The position numbers and the translations under genes were made by a program. A stretch of 64,000 nt of DNA, from assembly GCA_963757065.1 (NCBI GenBank), contig CAVWQC010000002.1, positions 1 to 64,000 of the forward strand, in the 5' to 3' direction. Position 1 is the stretch's first letter. Each line of letters begins with the position of its first letter. The notes below the pieces were generated by a model that had not been told where the DNA came from, made no database searches, and saw nothing but the letters and a program-made list of their open reading frames with translations. Of this stretch, positions 18,086 to 27,885 are shown one piece after another. Source of the stretch: PNON01 sp963757065 (GTDB taxonomy: Bacteria > Chloroflexota > Anaerolineae > Anaerolineales > Anaerolineaceae).

Positions 18086-18114
18086 ATTCTATCATACAGG
18101 CAGACAGTTGGCAA
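18086..18114 (-). promoter_or_regulatory. Promoter of tRNA-His
   Basis: On the minus strand TTGCCA (18109-18114) and TAGAAT (18086-18091) are separated by exactly 17 bases. The -10 ends 11 bases before the first base of tRNA-His, so transcription would start very near the mature 5' end. The -35 box lies just past the gltX stop. Confidence 0.7.
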
Positions 18115-18119
18115 GCAGC

Positions 18120-19601
18120 CTATGAACTACCCTTTAGAATTTTCAACGCACTTTCCAATCTATCCATGACAACGTCTTTACCAATTATTTCTATCGATTC
18201 GAATAATGGCGGGCTAACTTTTTGTCCTGTGATAGCCATTCTTAGAATTCCAAAAGCTTGCCCGGCTGACCAGCCTTCTTTTTCAATTACTTCACGCATT
18301 TCCGGTTCAGTTAGTTTTGTTTCCAATTCGGGTAATTTACTAAAAACATTTAATGTCTTTTCAACCACCATGGCTGATTCTTCCCTGCTCATGTCTTTTC
18401 CAATTAATTGTTCCACACCTATGAAAGGAAATTCTTTAAAGAAAAATCCTGCCATATCAATCGCATCATCTAATGTTATCAATCGTTCTCGAATGATTGG
18501 TGCTATTTTCACTAAGGTAGGAATATCTACTTTTATATTTAGCTGTTCAAAGAAAGGCTTGATCCGGTTTGCCAGATCCTGGTTATCCAATTTTCGGATA
18601 TAGTTTGCATTGAAGTAATCAAATTTTTGAAAGTTTATTGCCGCTGGAGAGGGATTCAATTTTTCGAGTGAGAATTTTTCAATTAATTCGTCTTTTGTAA
18701 AGAATTCTGTATGGTCGTCAAAACTCCAACCCATCAAAGCAATCCAATTCAATACTGCTTCTGGTAGGTACCCTAGTTTTTCTAGCTCTTTAATGAAAAT
18801 TGAATGCCCATCTTTAACCAGTTCGGCAGCATCCCGTTTACTCATTTTCCCTTTGCCGCTGGGTTTTAAAAACACGGATAAATGAACCCATACCGGTTCT
18901 TTCCAACCGAAAGCCCGGTGGATCATGCTGTGTAGGGGCGCAGTAGGAAGCCATTCAGAGCTGCGGATGACGTGGGTGATTTTCATCAGGTGATCATCCA
19001 CAGCAGCAGCCAAATGATAAAGTGCTAAACCATCAGATTTTACAATAATATAATCATCAAGATTCTTGTTTTCTACAGTAATTTCTCCCCTGAGAAGGTC
19101 AATAAGTGTTGTGGAACCATCTTTTGGCGTTTTGAATCGAATCACGTGTTTTTCGCCGGCTTTTACCCTCTTTAATGCTTCTTCATTGGATAGATTTCGG
19201 CATTTTCCATCGTACAACGCCATTTCTTTCCGCTTTTGCTGTTCTTGCCGAACTTCATTCAACCTTTCGGGAGTGCAAAAACAATAATATGCATGATCAG
19301 AGTCTATTAATTCTTCAGCATATTTTTTGTATATATCTTTACGTTCAGATTGTTTATATGGCCCATAAGGTCCGCCTATATCTGGCCCTTCATCCCAATC
19401 CAAGCCAAGCCATTTCAAACCTTGGTAGATCTCCTGTTCTGCTCCTTCTACCAAACGTTTTTGGTCAGTGTCTTCAATTCGTAATATGAACTGTCCTCCA
19501 GTTTTCCTTGCAATCAGATAGTCATATAATGCAGTCCGGGCAGACCCTAAATGCAGATGACCGGTTGGTGATGGAGCAAACCTTACTCGAACAGGATCCA
19601 T
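18120..19601 (-). CDS. gltX: Glutamyl-tRNA synthetase
   Basis: A class I aminoacyl-tRNA synthetase of 493 residues that charges tRNA-Glu in the cytoplasm. The HIGH-type motif is SPTGHLHLGSARTALYDYL near the N-terminus (residues 9-27). FCTPERL and the KMSKR loop GKGKMSKRDAAEL (about 242-254) follow. The C-terminal half is the helical anticodon-binding domain ending LKILKGSS. A longer frame opens at 19664, but MDPVRVRFAPSPTG at 19601 is the family start, has GGAGA 8 bases upstream and avoids overlapping rodA. It lies between tRNA-His and the rodA stop (13-base gap), so it may be the last gene of the shape operon transcript. The standard length argues for an intact enzyme. Confidence 0.95.
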   Translation of the reverse strand: MDPVRVRFAPSPTGHLHLGSARTALYDYLIARKTGGQFILRIEDTDQKRLVEGAEQEIYQGLKWLGLDWDEGPDIGGPYGPYKQSERKDIYKKYAEELIDSDHAYYCFCTPERLNEVRQEQQKRKEMALYDGKCRNLSNEEALKRVKAGEKHVIRFKTPKDGSTTLIDLLRGEITVENKNLDDYIIVKSDGLALYHLAAAVDDHLMKITHVIRSSEWLPTAPLHSMIHRAFGWKEPVWVHLSVFLKPSGKGKMSKRDAAELVKDGHSIFIKELEKLGYLPEAVLNWIALMGWSFDDHTEFFTKDELIEKFSLEKLNPSPAAINFQKFDYFNANYIRKLDNQDLANRIKPFFEQLNIKVDIPTLVKIAPIIRERLITLDDAIDMAGFFFKEFPFIGVEQLIGKDMSREESAMVVEKTLNVFSKLPELETKLTEPEMREVIEKEGWSAGQAFGILRMAITGQKVSPPLFESIEIIGKDVVMDRLESALKILKGSS

Positions 19602-19614
19602 AATCTTCTCCAAA

Positions 19615-20715
19615 TTAAAATTCCAAATTCTTTTGCCTGACCAGAACACTTTCAACCAATCCAATACCTAGAATCATACTTAATAAGGAACTACCTCCAT
19701 AACTAACAAAGGGTAATGTTAGGCCAGTTACAGGAACAACCCTAAGATTCACCCCTATATTTACAGCAGTCTGGAAAAATATTAGTATTCCAAAGCTATA
19801 TGCAATTAGTGCCCCAAATGGGTCGCTTGCTTTTTTTCCTGCTCGGATACATCGAATCATGACAAATATTAATAAAGCAACTACAATAACGGTGCCTACA
19901 AATCCGAATTCTTCTGCCATTGCAGAAAATATATAGTCAGTATGCCTAACTTTCAAAAACCTGAGTTGAACCTGGGTGCCATGTCCATATCCCTGGCCTA
20001 GCAAGCCACCGGAACCTATGGAAATTAAAGCTTGCTCGATATTATATGAGTTACCATATCGCGCATTCTCTTCAGGAACAATGAAGTGGATAATTCTTAG
20101 TTGTTGGTAATTTTCAAGTAGTGGAAATGCAAGAACTGCCAGTAATCCACCAATAATAACAAAAGCAATAATAAATTTTGGGGGTAGTCCGCTGATCCAG
20201 ATCAGACTAAACCAAATTACGAACATAACGATTGATGTTGACAGGTTAGGCTGCAGTAAAATCCAGGTAACTAATCCTGCAAGGACCAATAGAGAAGTAA
20301 TGACCCACCGTAAATCCTTTTTCCGATCCCTTGTACGGGAAAAGTAGTCAGATAAGACCAGTATTAGAACCACTTTACCAATTTCGGATGGTTGAATATT
20401 AACAAGCCCCGCACTGATCCATCTGTTTGAGCCAAAAGTTGTCTTTCCCACGACAAACACAGTAAGTAATAATAAAAACGTCCCTATATACATTAAGCGA
20501 GTGATTGAAGACCAGTAATGGTAATCAACCAAAGCGGTTAGGATGATAACAACCAATCCTATGGATATCCAAATGATTTGCCTTAAAACCAGCCCGGATA
20601 ATTCTTCATTTCCGGCGATAGCGGATCGGATCATTGCTATTCCAAAAATACTTAAAATGATCACAGCGCCGAATAGCCAGAAATCAAAATTGCGCCAATT
20701 ATCTTTAGTAAACAT
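19615..20715 (-). CDS. rodA: RodA, SEDS peptidoglycan glycosyltransferase
   Basis: A 366-residue SEDS protein with about ten hydrophobic helices. Diagnostic segments are FGSNRWISAGLVNIQPSEIGK (about residues 93-113), GSGGLLGQGYGHGTQVQLRF and the terminal VTGLTLPFVSYGGSSLLS. SEDS proteins polymerise lipid II at the membrane together with a class B PBP. The adjacent upstream gene encodes that partner (PBP2), and mreBCD lie further upstream, the standard elongasome order. An AAAGGGAA ribosome site precedes ATG 20715, itself preceded by a strong hairpin. The length is normal for RodA rather than FtsW, and the company of MreBCD supports RodA. Confidence 0.93.
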   Translation of the reverse strand: MFTKDNWRNFDFWLFGAVIILSIFGIAMIRSAIAGNEELSGLVLRQIIWISIGLVVIILTALVDYHYWSSITRLMYIGTFLLLLTVFVVGKTTFGSNRWISAGLVNIQPSEIGKVVLILVLSDYFSRTRDRKKDLRWVITSLLVLAGLVTWILLQPNLSTSIVMFVIWFSLIWISGLPPKFIIAFVIIGGLLAVLAFPLLENYQQLRIIHFIVPEENARYGNSYNIEQALISIGSGGLLGQGYGHGTQVQLRFLKVRHTDYIFSAMAEEFGFVGTVIVVALLIFVMIRCIRAGKKASDPFGALIAYSFGILIFFQTAVNIGVNLRVVPVTGLTLPFVSYGGSSLLSMILGIGLVESVLVRQKNLEF

Positions 20716-20731
20716 TAATGTTCCCTTTTAT

Positions 20732-20756
20732 CGAATTGCCTGACCTGGGCAATTCG
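20732..20756 (-). promoter_or_regulatory. Hairpin just upstream of rodA
   Basis: A perfect 9-bp stem (CGAATTGCC / GGCAATTCG) with a 7-base loop sits 8 bases upstream of the rodA ribosome site in the 165-base gap after PBP2. On the minus strand it is followed by ATAAAAGGGAAC, not by a T run, so it is not an ordinary terminator. It could stabilise the processed mRNA 5' end or modulate rodA translation. Confidence 0.5.
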
Positions 20757-20880
20757 CATATATACATCACAAATTTCAGTAAAGAATGATACTCTCTTCC
20801 GTCCAAGTTTACTACTAGCGATTAATAATACTCTACATGAATTTTGTTTTTATAATTATTATTTATATCGCAGATTGCAG

Positions 20881-22950
20881 CTAAGGCTCTGTTGTTTGCC
20901 TGCTGTCTATTGCTTTCAGATTGAAGTAGGCTTTAATTACTTCTCTAACAATAGGTCCAGATACGGTAGATCCCTCTGTTCCGTTATAAACAAAAGCAAT
21001 AACTGCTATCTCTGGATCATCAAAAGGGGCATACCCTACATACCAGGCGTGTGCCGGCCAACTTCCAGGCTGACATAGTTTTTTTGCTTGAGCCACATCA
21101 TCACAATATTCAGCTGTACCGGTTTTTCCAGCAGTTGGTATGGTCACACCTTCGAATTCTGCCTTTGCAGTGCCTTCGGTGACAACCATTCGCATGCCTT
21201 CCTTAACTTTTTCTATCACCCAAGGTTGAACTGTGATCTTATTATCGGTTGGGATGCCATCAACAAATGTGTTGATCATTGGATCAACTGTAATGTCCCA
21301 AAGCATATCAGGTTCAAATGGTTTAATTACCTGCCCCTGGCTGTTGAGTATTTCTTTAATAATTGTAGGCCGCATTAACTTACCATTATTTGCTAATGCT
21401 GCAATGGACATTAATACTTGCAATGGGGTAGCAAGTACATATCCCTGGCCCATTGTTCCAATATATGTGTCCCCTGTTGACCAGTTTTCACCCACATTAA
21501 TCCGTTTCCAGGTTGGATCAGGTATCAACCCTTTAGATTCTCCCGGTAACTCAATTCCGAGTATTCGACCATAGCCAAGCGCTTTGGCATATTCTGCAAT
21601 TCTTAATATTCCTAACCCGCCATTCTCAACTTCACCGCTGTATCCACCACCTATCTTATAAAAATAGACATCACAAGATAGGGAAATACCATGTAGAAAA
21701 TCGACAATTCCATGTCCGGTTCTATTCCAGCAGACGTAGTCCCTGGGTGTTCCCGGATCATTTGGATAAAACTTCTGGATGATCGTAATTTTTCCCGGGT
21801 CTAAAATTTCCTTATCCAGGGTTACAACGCCTTCGTTCAAGGCACCTGTTGCAGCAGCCATTTTAAAAACTGATCCGGGTGGGTGCTCTGCAGAAATTGC
21901 ATGATTGAATAATGGCCTGTTCGGGTCACGGGTTAGTTGATCATAATAATAACCGGGTATAAGTCTCGCCATCCGATTGTTTTCAAAATTCGGATAACTG
22001 ACCATAGCCAGGATTTCTCCGGTTTTTGGGTTTACCGCAATTACCACTCCATTTGAAGAAAATGTCGTTCCAGTCCACCTGTTCCAAAAATCAATTTCAT
22101 TTATCAAGGCAGTTTTTGCCGCAAGCTGAAGCCTGGAATCGATAGTTAGGCTAATATTATTACCGGAAACTGGATCGATGGGTGCTTCCAGGTTTCTAAT
22201 TTCCTGTCCAGCAACATCTACTTCAACAAGTCTTTCACCGTTTTTTCCGGCTAATTCATCCTGCAGTTGGGCTTCCACACCAGCATACCCTACTTTATCA
22301 CGTCTGGGAACAAACCCTTTTGCGACAAAATCAGCTTCATATATCGCTGGAATTGGTCCGAGGAATCCTATGACTTCTGAAGTCAAATTTCCTGTCGGGT
22401 AATCTCGGATTGGTTGGATTTCAACAATGACGCCCGGCCAATCTCCTTCTTTCCCCTTGATTATCATAGCAACGTTTTCTGACACATCACATTTTATTTG
22501 GATCGGATTAAATGGTTCATTGGTATTGCCTATATCTACAATTTCACTTATTCCCAAATCTGAATTACATGGGGAGAAATTCCTGACGGCTTCTTCAGTT
22601 TTTTTACCAGACACAACTGGAACACCAATTAATGTTGATAAATCCCTATAGATGGTCTGAAGCGCACCAGTATCTTCGGGTAAATATGCAGGGGTAATGG
22701 AAATATTGTATGAGGGGATATTGCCCGCTAATAAAAAATTATTCCTGTCATATATATTTCCTCTTAATGCAGGTTCACTAATTTTTGTAATTCTATTCTC
22801 ATCAGCTTGAGCAAGGTAATCTTTACCCTGTACTATTTGTAAGTCAAATAATCTAACCAAATAGTATCCAAATACAAGCGTCATGAGTATAAAAAATACA
22901 TTCAGCCGCCAATTTTCAAAGTAATTTTTTACTGGGGCTTTATTATTCAT
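20881..22950 (-). CDS. mrdA: Penicillin-binding protein 2, class B transpeptidase
   Basis: A 689-residue bitopic membrane protein. Residues 13-31 form the N-terminal membrane anchor. The dimerisation (pedestal) domain contains EPALRGNIYDRNN (about 54-66). The transpeptidase domain carries HPPGSVFKMAAA (SxxK with active Ser), SLSCDVYFYK (SxN-like, S-C-D) and TAGKTGTAEY (KTG). GTMGQGYVLATPLQVLMSIA is the expected helix between them. The enzyme cross-links peptidoglycan during side-wall growth with RodA. The start overlaps the mreD stop by four bases (22947-22950), indicating translational coupling. The length and all three motifs are normal for MrdA-type PBPs. Confidence 0.94.
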   Translation of the reverse strand: MNNKAPVKNYFENWRLNVFFILMTLVFGYYLVRLFDLQIVQGKDYLAQADENRITKISEPALRGNIYDRNNFLLAGNIPSYNISITPAYLPEDTGALQTIYRDLSTLIGVPVVSGKKTEEAVRNFSPCNSDLGISEIVDIGNTNEPFNPIQIKCDVSENVAMIIKGKEGDWPGVIVEIQPIRDYPTGNLTSEVIGFLGPIPAIYEADFVAKGFVPRRDKVGYAGVEAQLQDELAGKNGERLVEVDVAGQEIRNLEAPIDPVSGNNISLTIDSRLQLAAKTALINEIDFWNRWTGTTFSSNGVVIAVNPKTGEILAMVSYPNFENNRMARLIPGYYYDQLTRDPNRPLFNHAISAEHPPGSVFKMAAATGALNEGVVTLDKEILDPGKITIIQKFYPNDPGTPRDYVCWNRTGHGIVDFLHGISLSCDVYFYKIGGGYSGEVENGGLGILRIAEYAKALGYGRILGIELPGESKGLIPDPTWKRINVGENWSTGDTYIGTMGQGYVLATPLQVLMSIAALANNGKLMRPTIIKEILNSQGQVIKPFEPDMLWDITVDPMINTFVDGIPTDNKITVQPWVIEKVKEGMRMVVTEGTAKAEFEGVTIPTAGKTGTAEYCDDVAQAKKLCQPGSWPAHAWYVGYAPFDDPEIAVIAFVYNGTEGSTVSGPIVREVIKAYFNLKAIDSRQTTEP

Positions 22951-23444
22951 TCTTCATCTCTTGGATTTAACCATTTAGACCAATCCCTGACCAATAAAAA
23001 TATTGGTATACCTAAAACGATATTCAAAGCAACACTAGGCAATATCACGCTATTTATGCTTTCAGTGATAGGCAATGGAACTCTGGTTATACTGATTATT
23101 ACAAACGCCATCGAATTACAAATTACTGTCCCAACAAATGAAACCAGGATCATCAGCAATAACGGAATTTTCCAAATTCTTTTTTTTAGATAATCAATTA
23201 TCAGGCTAATAATAATATATGGAATTAAGGGATACATTAACGGAATAGCGCTAAATATTGCCATCAATGCTCCACCAATGGCAAACCAAAGAATTGTGCG
23301 TTTCGTATTCTGTTGCAGCCCTAAAGCGATTAACACTAGCATTACTATATCTGTTGATCCAAAAGATAAATTTAATCGACTTACAATTGTCGATTGCAAT
23401 ATAACAAGAAAAATAATGGTAGGTATTCCTATAGTTAATGTCAC
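22947..23444 (-). CDS. mreD: Rod shape-determining protein MreD
   Basis: A 165-residue protein made of five hydrophobic segments, of the size expected for MreD. Recognisable features are the N-terminal IFLVILQSTIVSRLN (the family's 'lQ.sl...l' stretch) and SFGSTDIVMLVLIALGL. The call leans on position between mreC (two bases upstream) and PBP2 (overlap of four bases), which is the canonical operon order. MreD is an inner-membrane part of the elongasome; its exact role is scaffold-like. Confidence 0.88.
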   Translation of the reverse strand: MTLTIGIPTIIFLVILQSTIVSRLNLSFGSTDIVMLVLIALGLQQNTKRTILWFAIGGALMAIFSAIPLMYPLIPYIIISLIIDYLKKRIWKIPLLLMILVSFVGTVICNSMAFVIISITRVPLPITESINSVILPSVALNIVLGIPIFLLVRDWSKWLNPRDEE

Positions 23445-23446
23445 GA

Positions 23447-24292
23447 TTATTGAACGGGAGTTGGGATAAGAGGGTTAATATCCAACGGTCTGAAATTCGT
23501 AATTATAAGCACCACGCCTAAGTTATTAAAATCCACAGAACTCTGAATGGAAGCTTCTTGAAATAAATCATTTGCTTGAGTAAGTACCCCGGTTACTTGA
23601 CCGACCACAATATTGGCTGGATACTTTCCTCCCAATCCTGATGTAAGAATGATATCGCCGTTATTTAATGTTATATCCTGTGGTAATAAGGATAAAGTAA
23701 TATTACCTGTAACTGATCCGGATACAGTAGCTTCTGCATTAATGCGCTCAAGTCTCACGTTGATTGTAGATGCTGGATCATTAATTAATTGAACTCTTGA
23801 TGCACCCGCAGTGACTGCATCGACAGTGCCAACTAATCCGTTTTGGGTCACAACAGGCATACCATGCTTAATACCAAAATCTGATCCATGATTAATAATT
23901 ACATAATGCAGGAATGGACTTGGATCCCTACCGATTACACTCGTAGCAATATACTGATTTTCAGGATTTGACCTGGCAAAATCTAGTAGTGCATAAACGA
24001 CCTGGGCCTCATTCATTTGTTGCTGTAGCTCGATTACCTGGGTTTGCAATCTTGAAATTTCTGTTTCCAATTCTGCATTTCGCTGTCGTAAACTTGCCAC
24101 ATCCCTTGGTACTGTCAGGAAATCCACAACAGCCAAATATCTGACAGATATCCAGCTCTGTATATTAATAAATGGCCTTAGAGCACTATCGAAGATAGGA
24201 TTGGTGTAACCACTTAATGTTAAGAGAAGAATCCCGGCAATAATTAGAACCAGTATTCCCGCATAGATTTTACGGGAGGATAAATTTTTCAT
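23447..24292 (-). CDS. mreC: Rod shape-determining protein MreC
   Basis: A 281-residue protein with an N-terminal transmembrane helix (about residues 8-26). A coiled coil follows (about 65-100, LRQRNAELETEISRLQTQVI), then the two beta-barrel domains. The segment YIATSVIGRDPSPFLHYVII and NGLVGTVDAVTAGASRVQLI are typical of MreC. It is periplasmic or extracytoplasmic and bridges MreB/MreD with PBP2. It sits 30 bases after mreB and 2 bases before mreD, in the same operon and strand. Confidence 0.93.
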   Translation of the reverse strand: MKNLSSRKIYAGILVLIIAGILLLTLSGYTNPIFDSALRPFINIQSWISVRYLAVVDFLTVPRDVASLRQRNAELETEISRLQTQVIELQQQMNEAQVVYALLDFARSNPENQYIATSVIGRDPSPFLHYVIINHGSDFGIKHGMPVVTQNGLVGTVDAVTAGASRVQLINDPASTINVRLERINAEATVSGSVTGNITLSLLPQDITLNNGDIILTSGLGGKYPANIVVGQVTGVLTQANDLFQEASIQSSVDFNNLGVVLIITNFRPLDINPLIPTPVQ

Positions 24293-24322
24293 TTCTCAAT
24301 CCAATAATGAGGCTGGATCTTC

Positions 24323-25384
24323 TTATTTTCCGCTATTCCGTTCCAATCCGACAAGGAAACGTTCATATAGATCCAAATTTTCCAATACTATTCCTGCTCC
24401 ACGTGCAACGCAAGTCATCGGGTCTTCAGCTATCCAAACTCGCAAACGAAGATCGTCACTCAATCTTTCAGCTAATCCGAGAACTTGAGAGCCCCCTCCT
24501 GCCAGACAAATTCCTGTTTCCAACAGATCAGACACTATTTCGGGGGGAACCTCATCCAGGGCATCTTTAATTGTGTCTACGATGACTCGTATTGAATTGG
24601 ATAATCCCTCCCGTATTTCGACAGAAGAAATCTCAAGCGTTTCTGGTAATCCGGTAATCAGGTTTCTTCCTCGGATTAACATTGTCTTTTCTGTTTGTAA
24701 TGGATAGGCAGAACCTATGGATATCTTAACCTGTTCCGCCATCAACTCTCCAATGAGCAAATTATATTTGTTTCTCAAATAGGTAATAATATCTTGATCC
24801 ATTTCGTCACCGGCTACGCGCAGTGACCGAGAAACTACAATACCACCCATGGATATGACGGCAACTTCAGTTGTGCCTCCCCCAATATCAACTATCATTG
24901 AACCTTTTATTTCAGACACCGGTAAACCAGCTCCTAAAGCGGCAGCTGATGGTTCTTCAATTAAATATGCTTCTCTTGCTCCTGCAGACCGTGCAGCATC
25001 ATATACAGCCCTTTTTTCCACCTCTGTTGCCCCTGAGGGTATACCTACCACTACTCTTGGACTTGGTAATGGGACGATACTTTGCTGATGAGCTTTACCA
25101 ATAAAATATTCAAGCATTGCCTGTGTAATTTCAAAATCTGAAATAACTCCATCACGTAACGGGCGAATAGCCACAACATTCGCTGGAGTTCTTCCCACCA
25201 TTTCTTTTGCTCTTGATCCTATTGCCAGAGGTTTTCGGGTTTTCTTATCTATCGCAACCCAGGAAGGTTCGTTGATCACAATTCCTTTGCCCCTAACGTT
25301 GACGAGTGTATTGGCTGTTCCCAGGTCGATCCCGATATCTAGTGAGAAAAAACCCAGTAACCAATTCAGGGGATTAAAAGTCAA
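24323..25384 (-). CDS. mreB: Actin-like cell-shape protein MreB
   Basis: A 353-residue actin homologue. Phosphate 1 is DIGIDLGTANTLVNVRG (about residues 16-32), phosphate 2 is MIVDIGGGTTEVAVISMGG (about 162-180), and the adenosine region is CLAGGGSQVLGLAERL. An N-terminal amphipathic stretch (MTFNPLNWLLGFF) could bind the membrane. MreB filaments direct lateral wall synthesis, so the cell is likely rod- or filament-shaped. The start is a TTG with AAGGAG seven bases upstream; a -10/-35 pair lies 50-80 bases ahead. It is the first gene of mreB-mreC-mreD-PBP2-rodA. Confidence 0.95.
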   Translation of the reverse strand: MTFNPLNWLLGFFSLDIGIDLGTANTLVNVRGKGIVINEPSWVAIDKKTRKPLAIGSRAKEMVGRTPANVVAIRPLRDGVISDFEITQAMLEYFIGKAHQQSIVPLPSPRVVVGIPSGATEVEKRAVYDAARSAGAREAYLIEEPSAAALGAGLPVSEIKGSMIVDIGGGTTEVAVISMGGIVVSRSLRVAGDEMDQDIITYLRNKYNLLIGELMAEQVKISIGSAYPLQTEKTMLIRGRNLITGLPETLEISSVEIREGLSNSIRVIVDTIKDALDEVPPEIVSDLLETGICLAGGGSQVLGLAERLSDDLRLRVWIAEDPMTCVARGAGIVLENLDLYERFLVGLERNSGK

Positions 25385-25436
25385 ATTTATCTCCTTATTA
25401 TCAATGAAATCCGGTTTGTAATCGAAACCCCGGTAA

Positions 25437-25464
25437 ATTATACCATACAGGCTTTCGTGTTCAA
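25437..25464 (-). promoter_or_regulatory. Promoter of the mreB operon
   Basis: On the minus strand TTGAAC (25459-25464), a 16-base spacer and TATAAT (25437-25442) form a near-consensus housekeeping promoter. The -10 is preceded by TGG, giving an extended -10. The predicted transcript start near 25430 leaves about 46 bases of leader before the TTG start of mreB. Confidence 0.7.
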
Positions 25465-25523
25465 TTACTACCTACGTGAGCGTCGTTTTGCTGTTATTAA
25501 TTTGCCTGGTACGATAATATTGA

Positions 25524-27838
25524 TTAGTTCTTTAAGTTTATTTTCCATAGGAGAAATATATACACAAATATTAAGCAAATCAAAAAGAGACTTATGATCG
25601 CTCCTACTTTAAATGATAAAGGCTCGTAATAAAATTCGATCAAATGGCTTCCCTTCGTTACCTTGATCGCTCTAAAGAGAATGTCCCCGTAATACACCTT
25701 TACCTCATTACCATCGATAGCAGCCTTCCACCCCGGATAATTTGTGCTTAATTGGAGCAGCCAGCCGTCTGAAGGAGCGACAACATCAAATTTTATCCTG
25801 TATGGATTGGATCGATAGTTACTAATTCTTATTTTTTCCTTATTATCGCCACACACTCCGCTCATCTATACTGATTCCCTCAATGACTACCTTCTTCATA
25901 AATGTTTCATTTGTAATCATGTTGTTCAATAATTCAACCGATTGAGGTAACCCTTGAGATGAAATAGCGCAATCAAACCAACGGATACGGTATGTTTCGT
26001 CCTGATTATTGCTTGAATCCATGTTTGGCGGCTGCAAAGTATTAATAACGTTTCCTATTGCCCAGAAACGATTAAACTCGGAATCTTCAGCAGTTATCTT
26101 TGGGATTATGCATCTTGGAAAGATTTTCATACCTTGCAGTAATAAAGGGATCAAAATTGTTAAAGGCAGTCTGGCGATTCAATATATTTGAATTGGGTAT
26201 AAAATAGTTTGTCAGACCTTCCCATCCACCACTATCTATAAATGAATCAAAACGGAAATATTTTTCGAATTTTAATTTCTGTTCAGTTGAATCATTGATA
26301 TAGATCATTGATTGGGTTTCCGGTTGGGTTGAGAAATTTGATACCGCCTCACCACCGGTAAATGTGCCAATCTTTATTCCGGGGTTAACTCCCCAACTTG
26401 CATAAACGAGATCGCCAATAAGGAAAACGATGATTATGAGCGTCATTACCGGTGATGATACCTCCCGGTTTTTTCCGCCTTTGGGTGCAAAAAGGTTTAT
26501 CAGTAATAATATTGAAAGTAAAACCCCGGTTTCAGCTACACCATTAATAAATGTCTCTTGAACTCTGGACCTCAATATGAATCTGGCTGCAATACTCGTT
26601 ATCGCTATTCCCACTGCCCCCGCGGTGAGTAATCTGGACCAGTACAACCATTTTCCTTCGGGTATGTTCCATTTTTCAATTCCCAACCCAGCAAGTAATG
26701 AAACAGCTAGAACCAGCCAAATACTGAAACGGGTTGGTGCCTGAAACATATCAAATGTGGGGATAAACTTATAGAAGAAAGGGAAAACAGGGGTATATTT
26801 GCCGAGTGCAAAAATGGTTGAAACTAGGATGGCTATAATTGAAAATATAGTTATTGTTTTTTGAATTGAGCCTTTCTTATAAAACCCAAAAAACAATCTG
26901 CCAATCGCAACACATGCAAATATTATTGTGATAACTCCGGTATAAATATTGTCTTCCCAATAATTATCAGCAGTTACCCAGTAATTTCCATGAGCCGGGT
27001 TTCCAAAAAGGTTTGCTGAAATTAATGTTAAAAATCTCCATGGCCAAAAGGAATAATTTAATGCATACGCATAATCGACATTACCTGCCCTTTGAGATTG
27101 AAGCAGGAATTCTGCCGTGGGGATAAGCTGTATTGCTGATAAACCTGCAGAAAATCCAATAGTAATAATCATTATTCCCATGGATAACATGATTTTCGAC
27201 CATCGATGATAGTAGAAGCTCCAGGTCAGCATCCAGAATATGTAGAGGATTAATGCGTACCAGGCAATCTGTGCATGACCGGCTAACAGTAATAGGGTAT
27301 GAAACAGGATTGATAAAACCAGGTATTTGCTGGTTAATACTGACCTTAGGTTGGAACATTTTGCTAATGGAATAGCTGAAAATAGGATCCAGGGAATCCA
27401 TGTCAACACCGAATTTACACTAATGAATGAGACCCTGGAGACCAGGTACCCGCTTATTGAATATGCAATTGCTGATACTGCCTGCCCTAATTTAGAGAAT
27501 CCGAGTTCTTTTGTCAGGTAGACCATTCCATATCCAGCCATGACCAGGTGTAAAAGTATCAACAAAGTCTGAGCTAATGCTATTCCTTGATTTCCTCTCA
27601 AATAGGCAAATATCCAAACTAAAATGTTAGGTGGATAAAAAAATGCAGATTGATAGTTTGCTAAAAGAGGAGATCCATACCCGTTATAGCTGTTCCATAA
27701 CGGAATAAATCCATCAGATATCTGCTCCCATCCTGCAGCACGCCATGGAAGAAATTGTAAATAGGCAGTTCCCCAAAAAACCACCTTTCCAACAAGGATT
27801 AATGATCCAAATAGAATTATTGGGCCAATCCATACCAC
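25524..27838 (-). pseudogene. YfhO-family polytopic membrane protein, two frameshifts
   Basis: Three overlapping frames form one YfhO-type protein of about 770 residues. The N-terminal part (from GTG 27838) holds the GT-C-like entry ISDGFIPLWNSYNGYGSPLLANYQSAFFYPP in pieces and about ten membrane helices. Frame moves of +1 occur near 26090-26150 (the frame resumes with EDSEFNRFWAIGNVINTLQP) and near 25850-25865 (it resumes with NKEKIRISNYRSNPYRIKFD). The C-terminus has the typical beta domain SYPGW-like LSTNYPGWKAAIDGNEVKVY and a last membrane helix. YfhO proteins are implicated in glycosylating surface polymers such as teichoic acids. It is a paralogue of the 29480-31631 gene and last in a four-gene overlapping set. 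The shifts could be sequence errors. Confidence 0.75.
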
Positions 27839-27885
27839 CCAATATGGGAAATTGATTTTTAACCATTGAAAAATTCTATTAACTT

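Noticed and set aside
19602..19664. Longer gltX start
   Set aside because: The extra 21 residues overlap the rodA end, do not resemble the family, and MDPVRVRFAPSPTG at 19601 has a good ribosome site.
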